The notes beneath the pieces were generated by a model. That model made no database searches. It saw nothing but the letters and a program-made list of their open reading frames with translations, and was not told the DNA's origin. Shown here piece after piece: positions 1-7,835 of a stretch of 64,000 bases of DNA. Source of the stretch: Hyphomonadaceae bacterium UBA1933 (GTDB lineage Bacteria > Pseudomonadota > Alphaproteobacteria > Caulobacterales > Aquidulcibacteraceae); NCBI GenBank assembly GCA_002337085.1, contig DDFH01000006.1, forward strand, positions 959,098 through 1,023,097, written 5' to 3'. The position numbers were made by a program, and so were the translations under genes. The number at the start of each line of letters is the position of its first letter. Positions within the stretch are counted from its first letter, which is position 1.

Positions 1-45
1 AAATTCAAATGCGCGTTTGTATAGTTTTTCGGTCTCTATGGTCAT
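1..45 (-). CDS. Start of an unidentified gene, cut by the window edge
   Basis: The minus strand shows an ATG at position 45 with a GGAG Shine-Dalgarno core at about 52-55, followed by 15 open codons (MTIETEKLYKRAFEF) running off the left edge. It lies 53 bases downstream of folP on the same strand, so it may belong to the folP transcription unit. Too little is visible to name it. The ribosome binding site and the coding frame are the only support. Confidence 0.4.
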   Translation of the reverse strand, partial: MTIETEKLYKRAFEF

Positions 46-98
46 TATTTGCTCCAAAGAGTGAATAATGACGCCGAACCAAATATTGGGGATAAGGT

Positions 99-938
99 TT
101 AATAATCAATCCCTTTGCGCGCATTGATTGCGGCGCGTACCAAAAACGCCTGATGGGTTTCGTAAACATCATGCACGCGGATAATATCTGCACCACTATC
201 TGCACCATAAAGCGCAATTGCCAATGAGCCGCCAAGGCGTGAAAGTGGATCATTTGCACTTTCATCAATTTTGCCGATGAACGATTTGCGTGATGCCCCA
301 AGCAATACTGGGCATCCCAATGCTTGAAACCTGCTATGGCGTGAAAGTAAAGATAAATTATGCTCAAGCGTTTTGCCAAAACCAATCCCAACATCAAGAA
401 TGATGTTTTCACGTTTTACGCCCGCTTGGATGCATGCACCAATTCGTGCCGCCAAAAATGCCAAAATATCGGTGCAAACATCCTTATAGGCCGGATTATT
501 TTGCATGGTTTCTGGGTCGCCACCTGAATGCATTATTACTACGGGAACATCAAGTTTAACAGCGGTTTCTAGTGAATTGTCAGAAAATGATAGCGCGCTT
601 ACATCATTCCAAATGTTTGCGCCGGCTTTTACTGCTGCTGTCGCAACTTCGGGTTTGCGAGTGTCGATTGAAATAATAATATCGGATTGCGCACGCAATT
701 TTTCAATTAATGGAACTACCCGTTTAATTTCATCTTCGATTGAGGTTTCTTTTGCGCCCGGGCGTGTGCTTTCGCCGCCAATATCAATAATATCGGCGCC
801 ATCTTTTATAAGTTTAAGCGCGTGTTCAAGCGCATTTTCAGTGTCAAAAAAGCGACCGCCATCAGAAAAACTATCCGGCGTGGCATTAACAATGCCCATT
901 ATCATAGGCATAAGGCGATTTTTAAAATTGATTTGCAT
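99..938 (-). CDS. folP: Dihydropteroate synthase
   Basis: This cytosolic folate-pathway enzyme joins 6-hydroxymethyl-dihydropterin diphosphate to p-aminobenzoate, and is the sulfonamide target. The 279-residue protein is full length for the family. It has the N-terminal signature GIVNATPDSFSDGG at about 15-28, the GGESTRPGA pterin-binding loop, SIDTRKPEV, an asparagine-aspartate pair in WNDVS, a GIGFGK loop and a C-terminal RVHDV. The ATG at 938 has no clear Shine-Dalgarno sequence. Other pterin genes (a QueD-like gene, folB and a folM-like gene) lie 4.4 kb away, but no shared operon is visible. Confidence 0.96.
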   Translation of the reverse strand: MQINFKNRLMPMIMGIVNATPDSFSDGGRFFDTENALEHALKLIKDGADIIDIGGESTRPGAKETSIEDEIKRVVPLIEKLRAQSDIIISIDTRKPEVATAAVKAGANIWNDVSALSFSDNSLETAVKLDVPVVIMHSGGDPETMQNNPAYKDVCTDILAFLAARIGACIQAGVKRENIILDVGIGFGKTLEHNLSLLSRHSRFQALGCPVLLGASRKSFIGKIDESANDPLSRLGGSLAIALYGADSGADIIRVHDVYETHQAFLVRAAINARKGIDY

Positions 939-1111
939 TAGGGGTTAATACAATGTTTTGAAAAAAATAAAGCAGGTTTAAGCATATGGGGAATGCTAAG
1001 GCTTTTAACGTTACAATAATGTAATAAAAAACAGCTAGTTCTAGAAATATAATTTACAATCTTAAAAAATAAAATTACACATTTCGCTCTAGTTAAAAAG
1101 GGGGTCTTTTT

Positions 1112-1537
1112 ATGAATTTACTTAAAGTTAGTGGCTTGGCGCTTTTGCTTCTAAGCCTTGGGGCATGTGCGACTGTTACGCGTGGTACAACAACAGCTTT
1201 TTCAGTTGAGTCTACGCCAAGCAATGCACAGGTAAAAACTAATAACGGTTTTGCATGTGATGCAACGCCGTGCACATTCAAAATGCCGCGTAAAGCTGAA
1301 TTTGATGTGACGATTTCAAAAGAAGGTTACAAACCATGGACTGGTCACGTTACCCATGCAATTTCTGGGCAAGGTGGCGCAGGTATGGCGGGCAATGTGG
1401 TTGCCGGTGGTATAATTGGTGTTGGCGTTGATGCGGCATCTGGTGCAATGTATGACTTAAAGCCAAATCCGCTAAAAGTAACTTTGGATCCTGTTGATGC
1501 AACAGCGTCTAAACCTTCTGAGCAACCTGCATCATAG
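1112..1537 (+). CDS. Small lipoprotein with PEGA-like region
   Basis: The 141-residue secreted protein has a lipoprotein signal peptide (MNLLKVSGLALLLLSLGACA; lipobox L-G-A-C at 16-19), so it should be acylated and membrane anchored. After the lipobox it reads like a short PEGA-type beta domain (VESTPSNAQV, C-x5-PCTFKMPRK, FDVTISKEGYKPW) and then a glycine-rich stretch resembling a membrane-embedded segment (about 85-115). A strong AAGGGGG ribosome site precedes the ATG. It is followed 10 bases later by a second lipoprotein, and the two share a terminator. Function unknown. Confidence 0.8.
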   Translation: MNLLKVSGLALLLLSLGACATVTRGTTTAFSVESTPSNAQVKTNNGFACDATPCTFKMPRKAEFDVTISKEGYKPWTGHVTHAISGQGGAGMAGNVVAGGIIGVGVDAASGAMYDLKPNPLKVTLDPVDATASKPSEQPAS

Positions 1538-1547
1538 GGGGATGATT

Positions 1548-2153
1548 ATGAAAAAATCTATTTTAGCAATGGTAATGTTGGGCTCATCAATGTTGGTTGG
1601 TTGTGCTTCTTCTCTTCAATATAATCCAAAATATGTTGGCGGTGCTGGAACGGGCGCCAATATTGAGGGAAAAGCAACTTTGGTTATGTCAGATGAAGCT
1701 CAAAAAATGGTTTTCACTGGCGGCCCTTCGTCTTTAACTGGTGCTGCAACATCTATTACACTACCTATGGGACAGATATCTCGTGAAGCAGGTCTTGTGG
1801 TTCTTGGTGGCTCTTTCAAAGATGGCGTTCAAGTTGCTGTCGCTAATACTGATGGAACATATAATCTAGATGTTCAAGTGCGCAACTTTTCTTATAAATA
1901 CGACCAATTATCAAACCTTGGAATGGCTGTGACGCCGAAAGTTTCTGTTGAAATGGTGGCAAAGGTTTATGATGCTCAAGGTAAGGAAATCGTTGACAAG
2001 ACTTATTCTCGTACTGACTTTAAAGGGGATACTTATATGATTTCTACCCAACCGGCTGAAATCGTAAATGAAAATTTCCATAGGGCAGTTTCTGATATGT
2101 TCCGTGAACTAGTAAAAGATATAAATGATAAAACTAGTAACAAATCTTCATAA
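1548..2153 (+). CDS. Lipoprotein, unknown function
   Basis: The protein has about 201 residues and a lipoprotein signal peptide (lipobox L-V-G-C at about 16-19). The start at 1548 is chosen over ATG 1542 and over a further upstream in-frame start because AGGGG at 1536-1540 sits seven bases before it. The rest is a soluble-looking alpha/beta protein with no motif I can name. It recalls YajG-like lipoproteins in size only. It is the second gene of a two-lipoprotein operon that ends in a strong terminator at 2171-2199. Confidence 0.75.
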   Translation: MKKSILAMVMLGSSMLVGCASSLQYNPKYVGGAGTGANIEGKATLVMSDEAQKMVFTGGPSSLTGAATSITLPMGQISREAGLVVLGGSFKDGVQVAVANTDGTYNLDVQVRNFSYKYDQLSNLGMAVTPKVSVEMVAKVYDAQGKEIVDKTYSRTDFKGDTYMISTQPAEIVNENFHRAVSDMFRELVKDINDKTSNKSS

Positions 2154-2170
2154 ATAGTTATTTACTCATT

Positions 2171-2201
2171 AAAAAGCCCAAGCATTGCTTGGGCTTTTTT
2201 G
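2171..2201 (+). terminator. Rho-independent terminator after the lipoprotein pair
   Basis: A perfect 13-bp inverted repeat (left arm 2171-2183, right arm 2187-2199, loop ATT) with GC-rich core AAGCCCAAGC ends in a run of T. It lies 17 bases after the stop of the upstream lipoprotein gene. Confidence 0.9.
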
Positions 2202-2253
2202 TTGCCCAACTTTGTTGCCCAAGTAAGTTCACAAAAACTTCTTGCAGTAAACC

Positions 2254-2283
2254 CTTGACTCTTCCCCTTCGTAATCCTACCTC
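2254..2283 (+). promoter_or_regulatory. Probable RpoH (sigma-32) heat-shock promoter of groESL
   Basis: CTTGAC at 2254-2259 is followed after 16 bases by CCTACCTC at 2276-2283. This resembles the alphaproteobacterial RpoH pattern CTTGAC-N16/17-CCTATNT. It lies just upstream of the CIRCE operator and about 100 bases before groES, as expected for a heat-shock promoter. It is a match by eye only. Confidence 0.55.
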
Positions 2284-2290
2284 AGGCTTG

Positions 2291-2317
2291 TTAGCAGTCG
2301 AGTGGGGTGAGTGCTAA
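2291..2317 (+). promoter_or_regulatory. CIRCE operator (HrcA binding site)
   Basis: TTAGCAGTC at 2291-2299 and GAGTGCTAA at 2309-2317 are separated by exactly nine bases. This is the CIRCE consensus (TTAGCACTC-N9-GAGTGCTAA) with a single mismatch in the left arm. It sits 65 bases upstream of groES, so HrcA repression of groESL is expected. Confidence 0.92.
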
Positions 2318-2382
2318 AACAGTCCCCTTTCAAGCTCTGTTAATTTATATTTTTCTGAAACTCATACAAAGGGAGTATTTCT

Positions 2383-2670
2383 ATGAGCTTTCGTCCATTA
2401 GGTGACCGCGTTTTGGTTAAACGCACTGAAGAAGAAACTAAAACTGCCGGTGGTATCATCATTCCTGATACCGCAAAAGAAAAACCACAAGAAGGCGAGA
2501 TTGTCGCTGTTGGTTCTGGCGTTCGTGATGAAGATGGCAAATTTGTTGCTTTGGAAGTTAAAGTTGGCGACAAAGTGCTTTTCGGCAAATGGTCTGGAAC
2601 AGAAGTTAAAATCAACGGTCAAGACCTGTTGATTATGAAAGAGACCGATATTCTTGGTATTTTGGCTTAG
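2383..2670 (+). CDS. groES: Co-chaperonin GroES
   Basis: The 95-residue, 10-kDa lid of the GroEL folding chamber. It starts MSFRPLGDRVLVKR and contains the mobile loop (EEETKTAGGIIIPDTAKEKPQ) and the roof region (GSGVRDEDGK). A GGGAG ribosome site lies eight bases before the ATG. It is the first gene of the groESL operon, under CIRCE and a probable RpoH promoter; groEL follows after 37 bases. Confidence 0.98.
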   Translation: MSFRPLGDRVLVKRTEEETKTAGGIIIPDTAKEKPQEGEIVAVGSGVRDEDGKFVALEVKVGDKVLFGKWSGTEVKINGQDLLIMKETDILGILA

Positions 2671-2707
2671 TATTCTTGGCTAATAAAATTTTTAATTGGA
2701 GATAAAA

Positions 2708-4348
2708 ATGGCTGCTAAAACAGTTAATTTCGGTTCAGATGCACGCGAAAAAATGTTGCAAGGTGTAGACATTCTTGCAAATGCGGTAAAAGTAACCCTT
2801 GGCCCTAAAGGCCGTTTCGTAGTTATCGAAAAATCTTTTGGCGCACCACGCACCACCAAAGACGGTGTATCAGTTGCCAAAGAAATCGAACTTGAAGACA
2901 AGTTTCAAAACCTTGGTGCACAGCTTCTTCGTGAAGTTGCGTCAAAAACCAATGACATCGCGGGCGACGGCACAACAACCGCAACCGTTCTTGCCCAAGC
3001 AATCGTTCGCGAAGGCATGAAAGCTGTTTCATCTGGTCGTAACCCTATGGATCTTAAACGCGGTATCGATAAAGCAGTTGCCGATGTTGTGGCTGATCTT
3101 CAATCATCTGCGAAAAAAGTTTCTGGTTCTGAAGAAATTGCACAAGTTGGTACTATCTCTGCAAACGGCGAAACTTCAATCGGTCAAATGATTGCCGATG
3201 CCATGAGCAAAGTTGGCAACGAAGGCGTTATCACTGTTGAAGAAGCAAAATCAGCTGATACTGAACTTGATGTTGTTGAAGGTATGCAATTCGATCGTGG
3301 TTATTTGTCACCATATTTCGTGACCAATGCCGACAAAATGGAAGCAATTCTTGAAGATCCAATGATTTTGATTTTCGAGAAAAAAATCGGTTCTTTGCAA
3401 CCAATGTTGCCAATCCTTGAAGCAGTTGTTCAAAACGGTCGTCCGCTTTTGATTATTGCTGAGGATGTTGAAGGTGAAGCACTTGCAACACTTGTTGTAA
3501 ACAAACTTCGTGGTGGTCTTAAAGTATGTGCGGTTAAGGCACCTGGCTTTGGTGATCGTCGTAAAGCAATGCTTGAAGACCTTGCAATCTTGACCGGTGG
3601 TCAGGTTATTTCTGAAGATTTGGGTATCAAACTTGAAACCGTAACTTTGGACATGCTTGGTACTGCGAAAAAAGTAACCGTTAAAAAAGACGATACCACA
3701 ATCGTTGACGGTGCAGGCTCTAAAGAAGAAATTGAAGCACGTGTTGCACAAATCAAACGCCAAGTCGAAGAAACTTCTTCTGATTATGACCGTGAAAAAC
3801 TTCAAGAACGTCTTGCTAAATTGGCTGGCGGTGTTGCAGTTATCCGCGTTGGCGGCATGACTGAAGTTGAAGTTAAAGAACGCAAAGACCGCGTTGATGA
3901 TGCATTGAACGCAACCCGCGCTGCGGTTGAAGAAGGTATCGTCCCTGGTGGTGGTGCTGCTCTACTTCGCGCTGCGGAAGCTATTACTGTTAAAGGCATC
4001 AATGATGACGAAGATGCGGGTATCGCAATCGTAAAACGTTCTTTACAATCACCTATCCGTCAAATCGTTGAAAATGCTGGTGTTGAAGGTTCAATCGTTG
4101 TTGCAAAAATTCTTGAAAACCCTGATCGTGCTTTCGGCTTCAACGCGCAAACCGAAGAATATGTTGATATGGTAAAAGCAGGTATCATCGACCCAATGAA
4201 AGTAGTTCGTACTGCTCTTCAAGATGCTGCTTCTGTTGCTGCCCTTATCATCACTACTGAGGCTGCGATTGTTGATGCGCCTAAGAAAGATGCGGGTATG
4301 CCTGCTATGCCTGGTGGCATGGGCGGTATGGGTGGTATGGACTTCTAA
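2708..4348 (+). CDS. groEL: Chaperonin GroEL
   Basis: The 546-residue 60-kDa chaperonin forms the double-ring folding chamber with GroES. It shows the ATP-binding GDGTTTATVLAQ segment, VTLGPKGR near the N-terminus, the apical domain, and the Gly-Met-rich tail (GGMGGMGGMDF) typical of functional GroELs. The start at 2708 is preferred to an upstream in-frame start because GGAG at 2698-2701 lies seven bases before it. It is followed by a strong terminator at 4374-4410. Confidence 0.98.
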   Translation: MAAKTVNFGSDAREKMLQGVDILANAVKVTLGPKGRFVVIEKSFGAPRTTKDGVSVAKEIELEDKFQNLGAQLLREVASKTNDIAGDGTTTATVLAQAIVREGMKAVSSGRNPMDLKRGIDKAVADVVADLQSSAKKVSGSEEIAQVGTISANGETSIGQMIADAMSKVGNEGVITVEEAKSADTELDVVEGMQFDRGYLSPYFVTNADKMEAILEDPMILIFEKKIGSLQPMLPILEAVVQNGRPLLIIAEDVEGEALATLVVNKLRGGLKVCAVKAPGFGDRRKAMLEDLAILTGGQVISEDLGIKLETVTLDMLGTAKKVTVKKDDTTIVDGAGSKEEIEARVAQIKRQVEETSSDYDREKLQERLAKLAGGVAVIRVGGMTEVEVKERKDRVDDALNATRAAVEEGIVPGGGAALLRAAEAITVKGINDDEDAGIAIVKRSLQSPIRQIVENAGVEGSIVVAKILENPDRAFGFNAQTEEYVDMVKAGIIDPMKVVRTALQDAASVAALIITTEAAIVDAPKKDAGMPAMPGGMGGMGGMDF

Positions 4349-4373
4349 TCACCCAAACATAATTTTTAATATT

Positions 4374-4410
4374 AAAAGACCGCCAGTAATATATTGGCGG
4401 TCTTTTTTTA
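4374..4410 (+). terminator. Rho-independent terminator of groESL
   Basis: A 12-bp perfect stem (4374-4385 with 4395-4406, core GACCGCCA/TGGCGGTC) is followed by a T run. It lies 26 bases after the groEL stop. Confidence 0.92.
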
Positions 4411-4605
4411 TGTATTGTTTTGAATAAAACTTTGTAACCTAAGTAAAAAATACCTAGATGCTGCAATTAATTTCAAAATACCGACAGGTAACTGAATAAA
4501 CACCTGTTAATGTTTAATGAAATGTTGAAAAATATTGTAAATATTTAGCATATTTTCTTGGATGTTAGATTTTTAAATGAAATTGTAGTCTCTGGATAAA
4601 ATATA

Positions 4606-5229
4606 TTGGATGTTATAAACAAGACAAATTCTAAAGATCGGCGTCAGCAGATTATTGATGCCGCTAGCGATCTTTTTAGAAAGCAGGGTTATTATGGAAC
4701 CCGTATGACCGATATTGCGCATTATATCGGTGTTACAAAACCTGTAGTTTACCGTTTTTTCGATTCAAAAGAAAAACTATTTTCCGAATGGTTCGAAGAT
4801 TCAGTTACACATGAATATGACCAATTAATTGATTATATTAATAATTCTAAAGAAAGTGCGCGAGTAATTACCAAGGTAACACTTGATAAATATTTCGATA
4901 TGATAGTAAGTTCGCTTATTCTTACTCCATACAAAATTGCAATTATGGAGGCGGGCATTTGCCCGGAAATTACAAAGATTGTTTATGACAAAATGCAGAT
5001 ACGCTTTCTTGATGCCATGCATGCATTGTTTGAACGCGCGCAAAAAAATAAAGAATTAAAAGAATTAAAAGAATTTGATGTAAAACTTATGGTGAATTTG
5101 TTTGTTGCGCCAATCTGTGCAAGTTTGGTTCATTATACGGTTTTTGGGTATGAAAAGGTTGATCCAGAACGTCTTAAAAAATTCTATGATGCCCATCACG
5201 ATTCATTCTGGATGTCTTGGGCGGCATAA
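4606..5229 (+). CDS. TetR-family transcriptional regulator
   Basis: The 207-residue protein has an N-terminal TetR helix-turn-helix (about 12-58: RRQQIIDAASDLFRKQGYYG, then MTDIAHYIGVTKPVVYRFF) and a helical ligand-binding region. The start is a TTG at 4606 with only a weak upstream TGGAT, so the true start is uncertain. It is monocistronic between the groEL terminator and its own terminator at 5291-5316. Ligand and targets are unknown. Confidence 0.85.
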   Translation: MDVINKTNSKDRRQQIIDAASDLFRKQGYYGTRMTDIAHYIGVTKPVVYRFFDSKEKLFSEWFEDSVTHEYDQLIDYINNSKESARVITKVTLDKYFDMIVSSLILTPYKIAIMEAGICPEITKIVYDKMQIRFLDAMHALFERAQKNKELKELKEFDVKLMVNLFVAPICASLVHYTVFGYEKVDPERLKKFYDAHHDSFWMSWAA

Positions 5230-5290
5230 GGCTAAACAAGGCTTTGTGCCTAATATCTTTGCTAAAAACAAAATCTTGCTTTATAGGGCT

Positions 5291-5316
5291 TGTCCGCGAA
5301 TGCGGGCATTTTTTTT
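5291..5316 (+). terminator. Rho-independent terminator after the TetR gene
   Basis: TGTCCGC at 5291-5297 pairs with GCGGGCA at 5302-5308 (one G-T pair), followed by eight T residues. The next gene starts 18 bases later. Confidence 0.75.
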
Positions 5317-5333
5317 AAGGTTTTGGGGGCGTC

Positions 5334-5834
5334 GTGGCAGACATTAATAAAGACCAATCTAATTATGTTTTTGGCGTAGTTAAAAATTACGACCATGCCT
5401 TGGGGCTTTCGGTTTGTTTTCGCCAATGGTCTGATACTTCACATTGCCATTTTTTGCATGGTTATGCTTTAAGAGTGTCTTTGGAATTTGTTTCATTAGA
5501 GCTTGATAGCCGTAATTGGGTAATTCCATTTGGGGGCTTAAAAGAAATTAAGCAATATTTGGTTGATAATTTTGACCATAAAACTTTTGTTGCCGAAACT
5601 GACCCAGAACTTGCAACATTCAAAACCTTGCACGAAAAGCAAATTATTGACTTGCTAGTAGTTCCGGCCCTAAGCGTGGAATTATTTGCCAAAATGATTT
5701 TTGAACGCGTCAGTGAATGGTTAGAGGCGGGCAGGGCGCAATATGGCAATGCCGTCTTGCGTAAAGTGTCCGTGTCCGAACATGATGCCAATCACGGCTA
5801 TTATGAAGATATTAATTGGCAACAAAAACTATAA
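5334..5834 (+). CDS. QueD/PTPS-like 6-carboxytetrahydropterin synthase family protein
   Basis: The 166-residue protein starts at GTG 5334 behind a G-rich ribosome site. It resembles the alphaproteobacterial branch of the 6-pyruvoyl/6-carboxy-tetrahydropterin synthase family: LGLSVCFRQW, SHCHFLHGYALRVSLEF (about 37-53), WVIPFGGLKEIK, NFDHKTF and a C-terminal VSVSEHDANHGYY. In classical QueD the zinc is held by FxAAH and HGH. Here the first is replaced by CFRQW and the second by HGY, so metal binding must use other residues if it occurs. It converges with folB (the stop codons abut). A role in queuosine or pterin chemistry is inferred. Confidence 0.72.
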   Translation: MADINKDQSNYVFGVVKNYDHALGLSVCFRQWSDTSHCHFLHGYALRVSLEFVSLELDSRNWVIPFGGLKEIKQYLVDNFDHKTFVAETDPELATFKTLHEKQIIDLLVVPALSVELFAKMIFERVSEWLEAGRAQYGNAVLRKVSVSEHDANHGYYEDINWQQKL

Positions 5835-6182
5835 TTATCTTTTCCAGCTCATTAGACAGCCTACACTCTCACAATTTGGATAGACATCGGGCTTTTCAGT
5901 AGTGATTTTTATTGCCATCACTTGCGGTTTGGCTTTGCAAATATCAATCATCTGCTCACAAATAGTTTCTTGTAGATTGAAATGTTGTTGCGTTTTTAAT
6001 TCATCAAGTGCGGACACCAGAAAATCATAATTCACAACATTTTCAATGTCGTCTTTAAAAGTTGTTTTATTGACCTCTAGTTCAATATTAATAATCAAGC
6101 GTTGGCGTGCCGCTTTTTCAAAATCATGTATGCCAATTGAAAAGTCTGCCTGATAATTTTTTAAAAATAAAGTATAAGTCAA
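5835..6182 (-). CDS. folB: Dihydroneopterin aldolase
   Basis: FolB converts 7,8-dihydroneopterin to 6-hydroxymethyl-dihydropterin and glycolaldehyde in folate synthesis. It is about 115 residues and shows LFLKNYQADFSIGIHDFEK, the RQRLIINIELEV strand, NVVNYDFL, the conserved Glu in NLQETICEQM, and a C-terminal KPDVYPNCESVGC. A TTG at 6182, just past the stop of the upstream SDR gene and behind AGAGAG, gives the usual family start. An ATG at 6212 in the same frame would add ten residues and overlap the SDR gene by 29 bases. It is translationally coupled to the folM-like gene. Confidence 0.88.
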   Translation of the reverse strand: MTYTLFLKNYQADFSIGIHDFEKAARQRLIINIELEVNKTTFKDDIENVVNYDFLVSALDELKTQQHFNLQETICEQMIDICKAKPQVMAIKITTEKPDVYPNCESVGCLMSWKR

Positions 6183-6183
6183 T

Positions 6184-6957
6184 TTAACTCTCTCTGATAA
6201 GGAACATAACATCGCGTTCTTGTGGGACTAAATGCTGCCCGCAATCGACGTGAATGGTTTGCCCATTGGCAATATTGGTGTTTACAAGCATCATTGCGGC
6301 ATTGGCAATTGCCTGGGTTGATACTGGCCTTTGTAATAAATTCATGGCGCGGGTTTTGGCAAATTCTAATTCAGTTTGGTCGCCACTTTGCAAGGTGATG
6401 CCGGGGGCGATATTATTTATTCTTATGCCCTGTTTATCCATTTCCATAACAAGCATCGCCATAGCCCCCGATAGTGCAAATTTTGAAATTGTATAAGAAA
6501 AATAATCGGGGTTAAGGTTTTCAAGTTTTTGATCAAGGATATTTATTATATTACGTGGCAATGATTTATCGCTATATTTTGCGAATGCCTGTGTAATCAA
6601 AATTGGTGAAAGGCAATTTACCCGCATTGCCTCATCAAAAATTTGTTTATCTGCGGCTTTGGCATCATCATATTCAAAGACGGCGGCATTATTGATTATA
6701 GCTTGTAAATCAGGATGATTTTCGCAAAGTGCCTTTATTATTTCATCGATATTTTCAGGCTGGTTAAGATCAAAATAGACGGTTTCCGCCGCGCCACCAA
6801 ATTCATTGATTTGTTTGGCAAGATTTTCGGCATCAGAATTCGATTTGTTGTAATGTATCAACACGTGCCAGCCATTTTGGGCGAAATGTTTGCAAATGCA
6901 TTCGCCAATTCTTTTTGCGCCGCCAGTTACCAATATAGTTTTTGAATACATCATCAA
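6184..6957 (-). CDS. SDR oxidoreductase, FolM/pteridine-reductase-like
   Basis: The 257-residue Rossmann-fold short-chain dehydrogenase has TGGAKRIG at about 12-19 (the TGxxxRIG form seen in pteridine reductases and FolM), an INNAAVFE motif and YTISK (YxxxK catalytic pair). The C-terminal region ends in ANGQTIHVDCGQHL. Motif type and tight coupling with folB point to dihydropteridine or dihydrofolate reduction, NADPH dependent. That substrate assignment is an inference, and a general SDR role cannot be excluded. Confidence 0.8.
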   Translation of the reverse strand: MMMYSKTILVTGGAKRIGECICKHFAQNGWHVLIHYNKSNSDAENLAKQINEFGGAAETVYFDLNQPENIDEIIKALCENHPDLQAIINNAAVFEYDDAKAADKQIFDEAMRVNCLSPILITQAFAKYSDKSLPRNIINILDQKLENLNPDYFSYTISKFALSGAMAMLVMEMDKQGIRINNIAPGITLQSGDQTELEFAKTRAMNLLQRPVSTQAIANAAMMLVNTNIANGQTIHVDCGQHLVPQERDVMFLIRES

Positions 6958-7163
6958 GCCATAACATTAAATCATTTTGTCCGCAAATACGTATGAAAAA
7001 CAAAAATTTCCATTCAATTTTTGTGTTAATTTGAGATGAAGTCAAATTTAAATTAGTATAAGTGTTTAGTATCTTTCAACTAATGGTTTGGCGTATATTC
7101 GTTGGGAAGGCTTCTTTACTATCCAATTACTTTTATGCTTGTTTGACAATTTTTAGGGTAAAA

Positions 7164-7778
7164 ATGACTGAAGAAAAAAAGTTTCATCACGGCAACCTAA
7201 AAGATGAATTAATAGAGGCATCTATTAGTTTTGTTACGGCACAAAAAGATACTGAAATTTCAATGCGTGAAATTGCAAATTCATTGGGCGTTACCCATGC
7301 CGCAGTTTATCGCCATTTTGAATCCAAAAATGAATTATTGGCTGCTGTGGCGGCGAATGGCTATTTATTATTGGCAAAATACCTTGATGATGAATTTGTA
7401 AAGCTTAAAAATCTGCGGCCGCGCCCATTATTATTTGGTATGTTGAATGCCTATATTGATTTTTCTCTTGAACATGAGGGTTATTACCGCGTCATGTTTA
7501 ACCGCGATGTCATTAAGTCTAGTGATGAGGATTTGGCAAATGCAATTGCCCAAAGTCGGATACCAATGCAAATGGCAATCGAGCGGATTACACAAAAGAA
7601 TGGCTTTAGAGATACTTTATTAATTGCGACCTTGCCCAATGATATTTGGTCATTCTTGCATGGTTATATAACGCTTGTAATTGATGGTTTGCTTTATGAT
7701 GGCAATTCCCCAAGCCAAACCCCAAAAATTTCAAAGCAGAATTATATAAACCTTATCCTGAATTCTATCCTAATATAA
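7164..7778 (+). CDS. TetR-family regulator with WHG-type C-terminal domain
   Basis: The protein has about 204 residues. The start at ATG 7164 is chosen because AGGG at 7154-7157 sits six bases upstream; the longer open frame from 7062 lacks a ribosome site. The helix-turn-helix is clear (HHGNLKDELIEASISFV, MREIANSLGVTHAAVYRHFESK), and the GNLK opening plus YRVMFNRDV and a C-terminal aromatic segment fit the WHG-type TetR group. It is divergent from the folM-like gene. Ligand unknown. Confidence 0.85.
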   Translation: MTEEKKFHHGNLKDELIEASISFVTAQKDTEISMREIANSLGVTHAAVYRHFESKNELLAAVAANGYLLLAKYLDDEFVKLKNLRPRPLLFGMLNAYIDFSLEHEGYYRVMFNRDVIKSSDEDLANAIAQSRIPMQMAIERITQKNGFRDTLLIATLPNDIWSFLHGYITLVIDGLLYDGNSPSQTPKISKQNYINLILNSILI

Positions 7779-7809
7779 ATGCCGCCAATGTTTACACACC
7801 GGCGGCATT
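7778..7809. terminator. Possible bidirectional terminator hairpin
   Basis: AATGCCGCC (7778-7786) and GGCGGCATT (7801-7809) form a nine-bp perfect stem between the convergent TetR and acs genes. The loop is 14 bases and the T tract is weak on both strands, so termination is only plausible. Confidence 0.45.
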
Positions 7810-7835
7810 CTCCTGATAGGTAATTTTTAATTATA

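Noticed and set aside
5102..5347. Possible 81-residue gene between TetR and the QueD-like gene
   Set aside because: It is an alternative frame of the TetR gene that reads through the terminator hairpin.
7062..7163. 34-residue N-terminal extension of the second TetR protein
   Set aside because: No ribosome site at 7062, while ATG 7164 has AGGG at the right distance and begins the canonical TetR domain.
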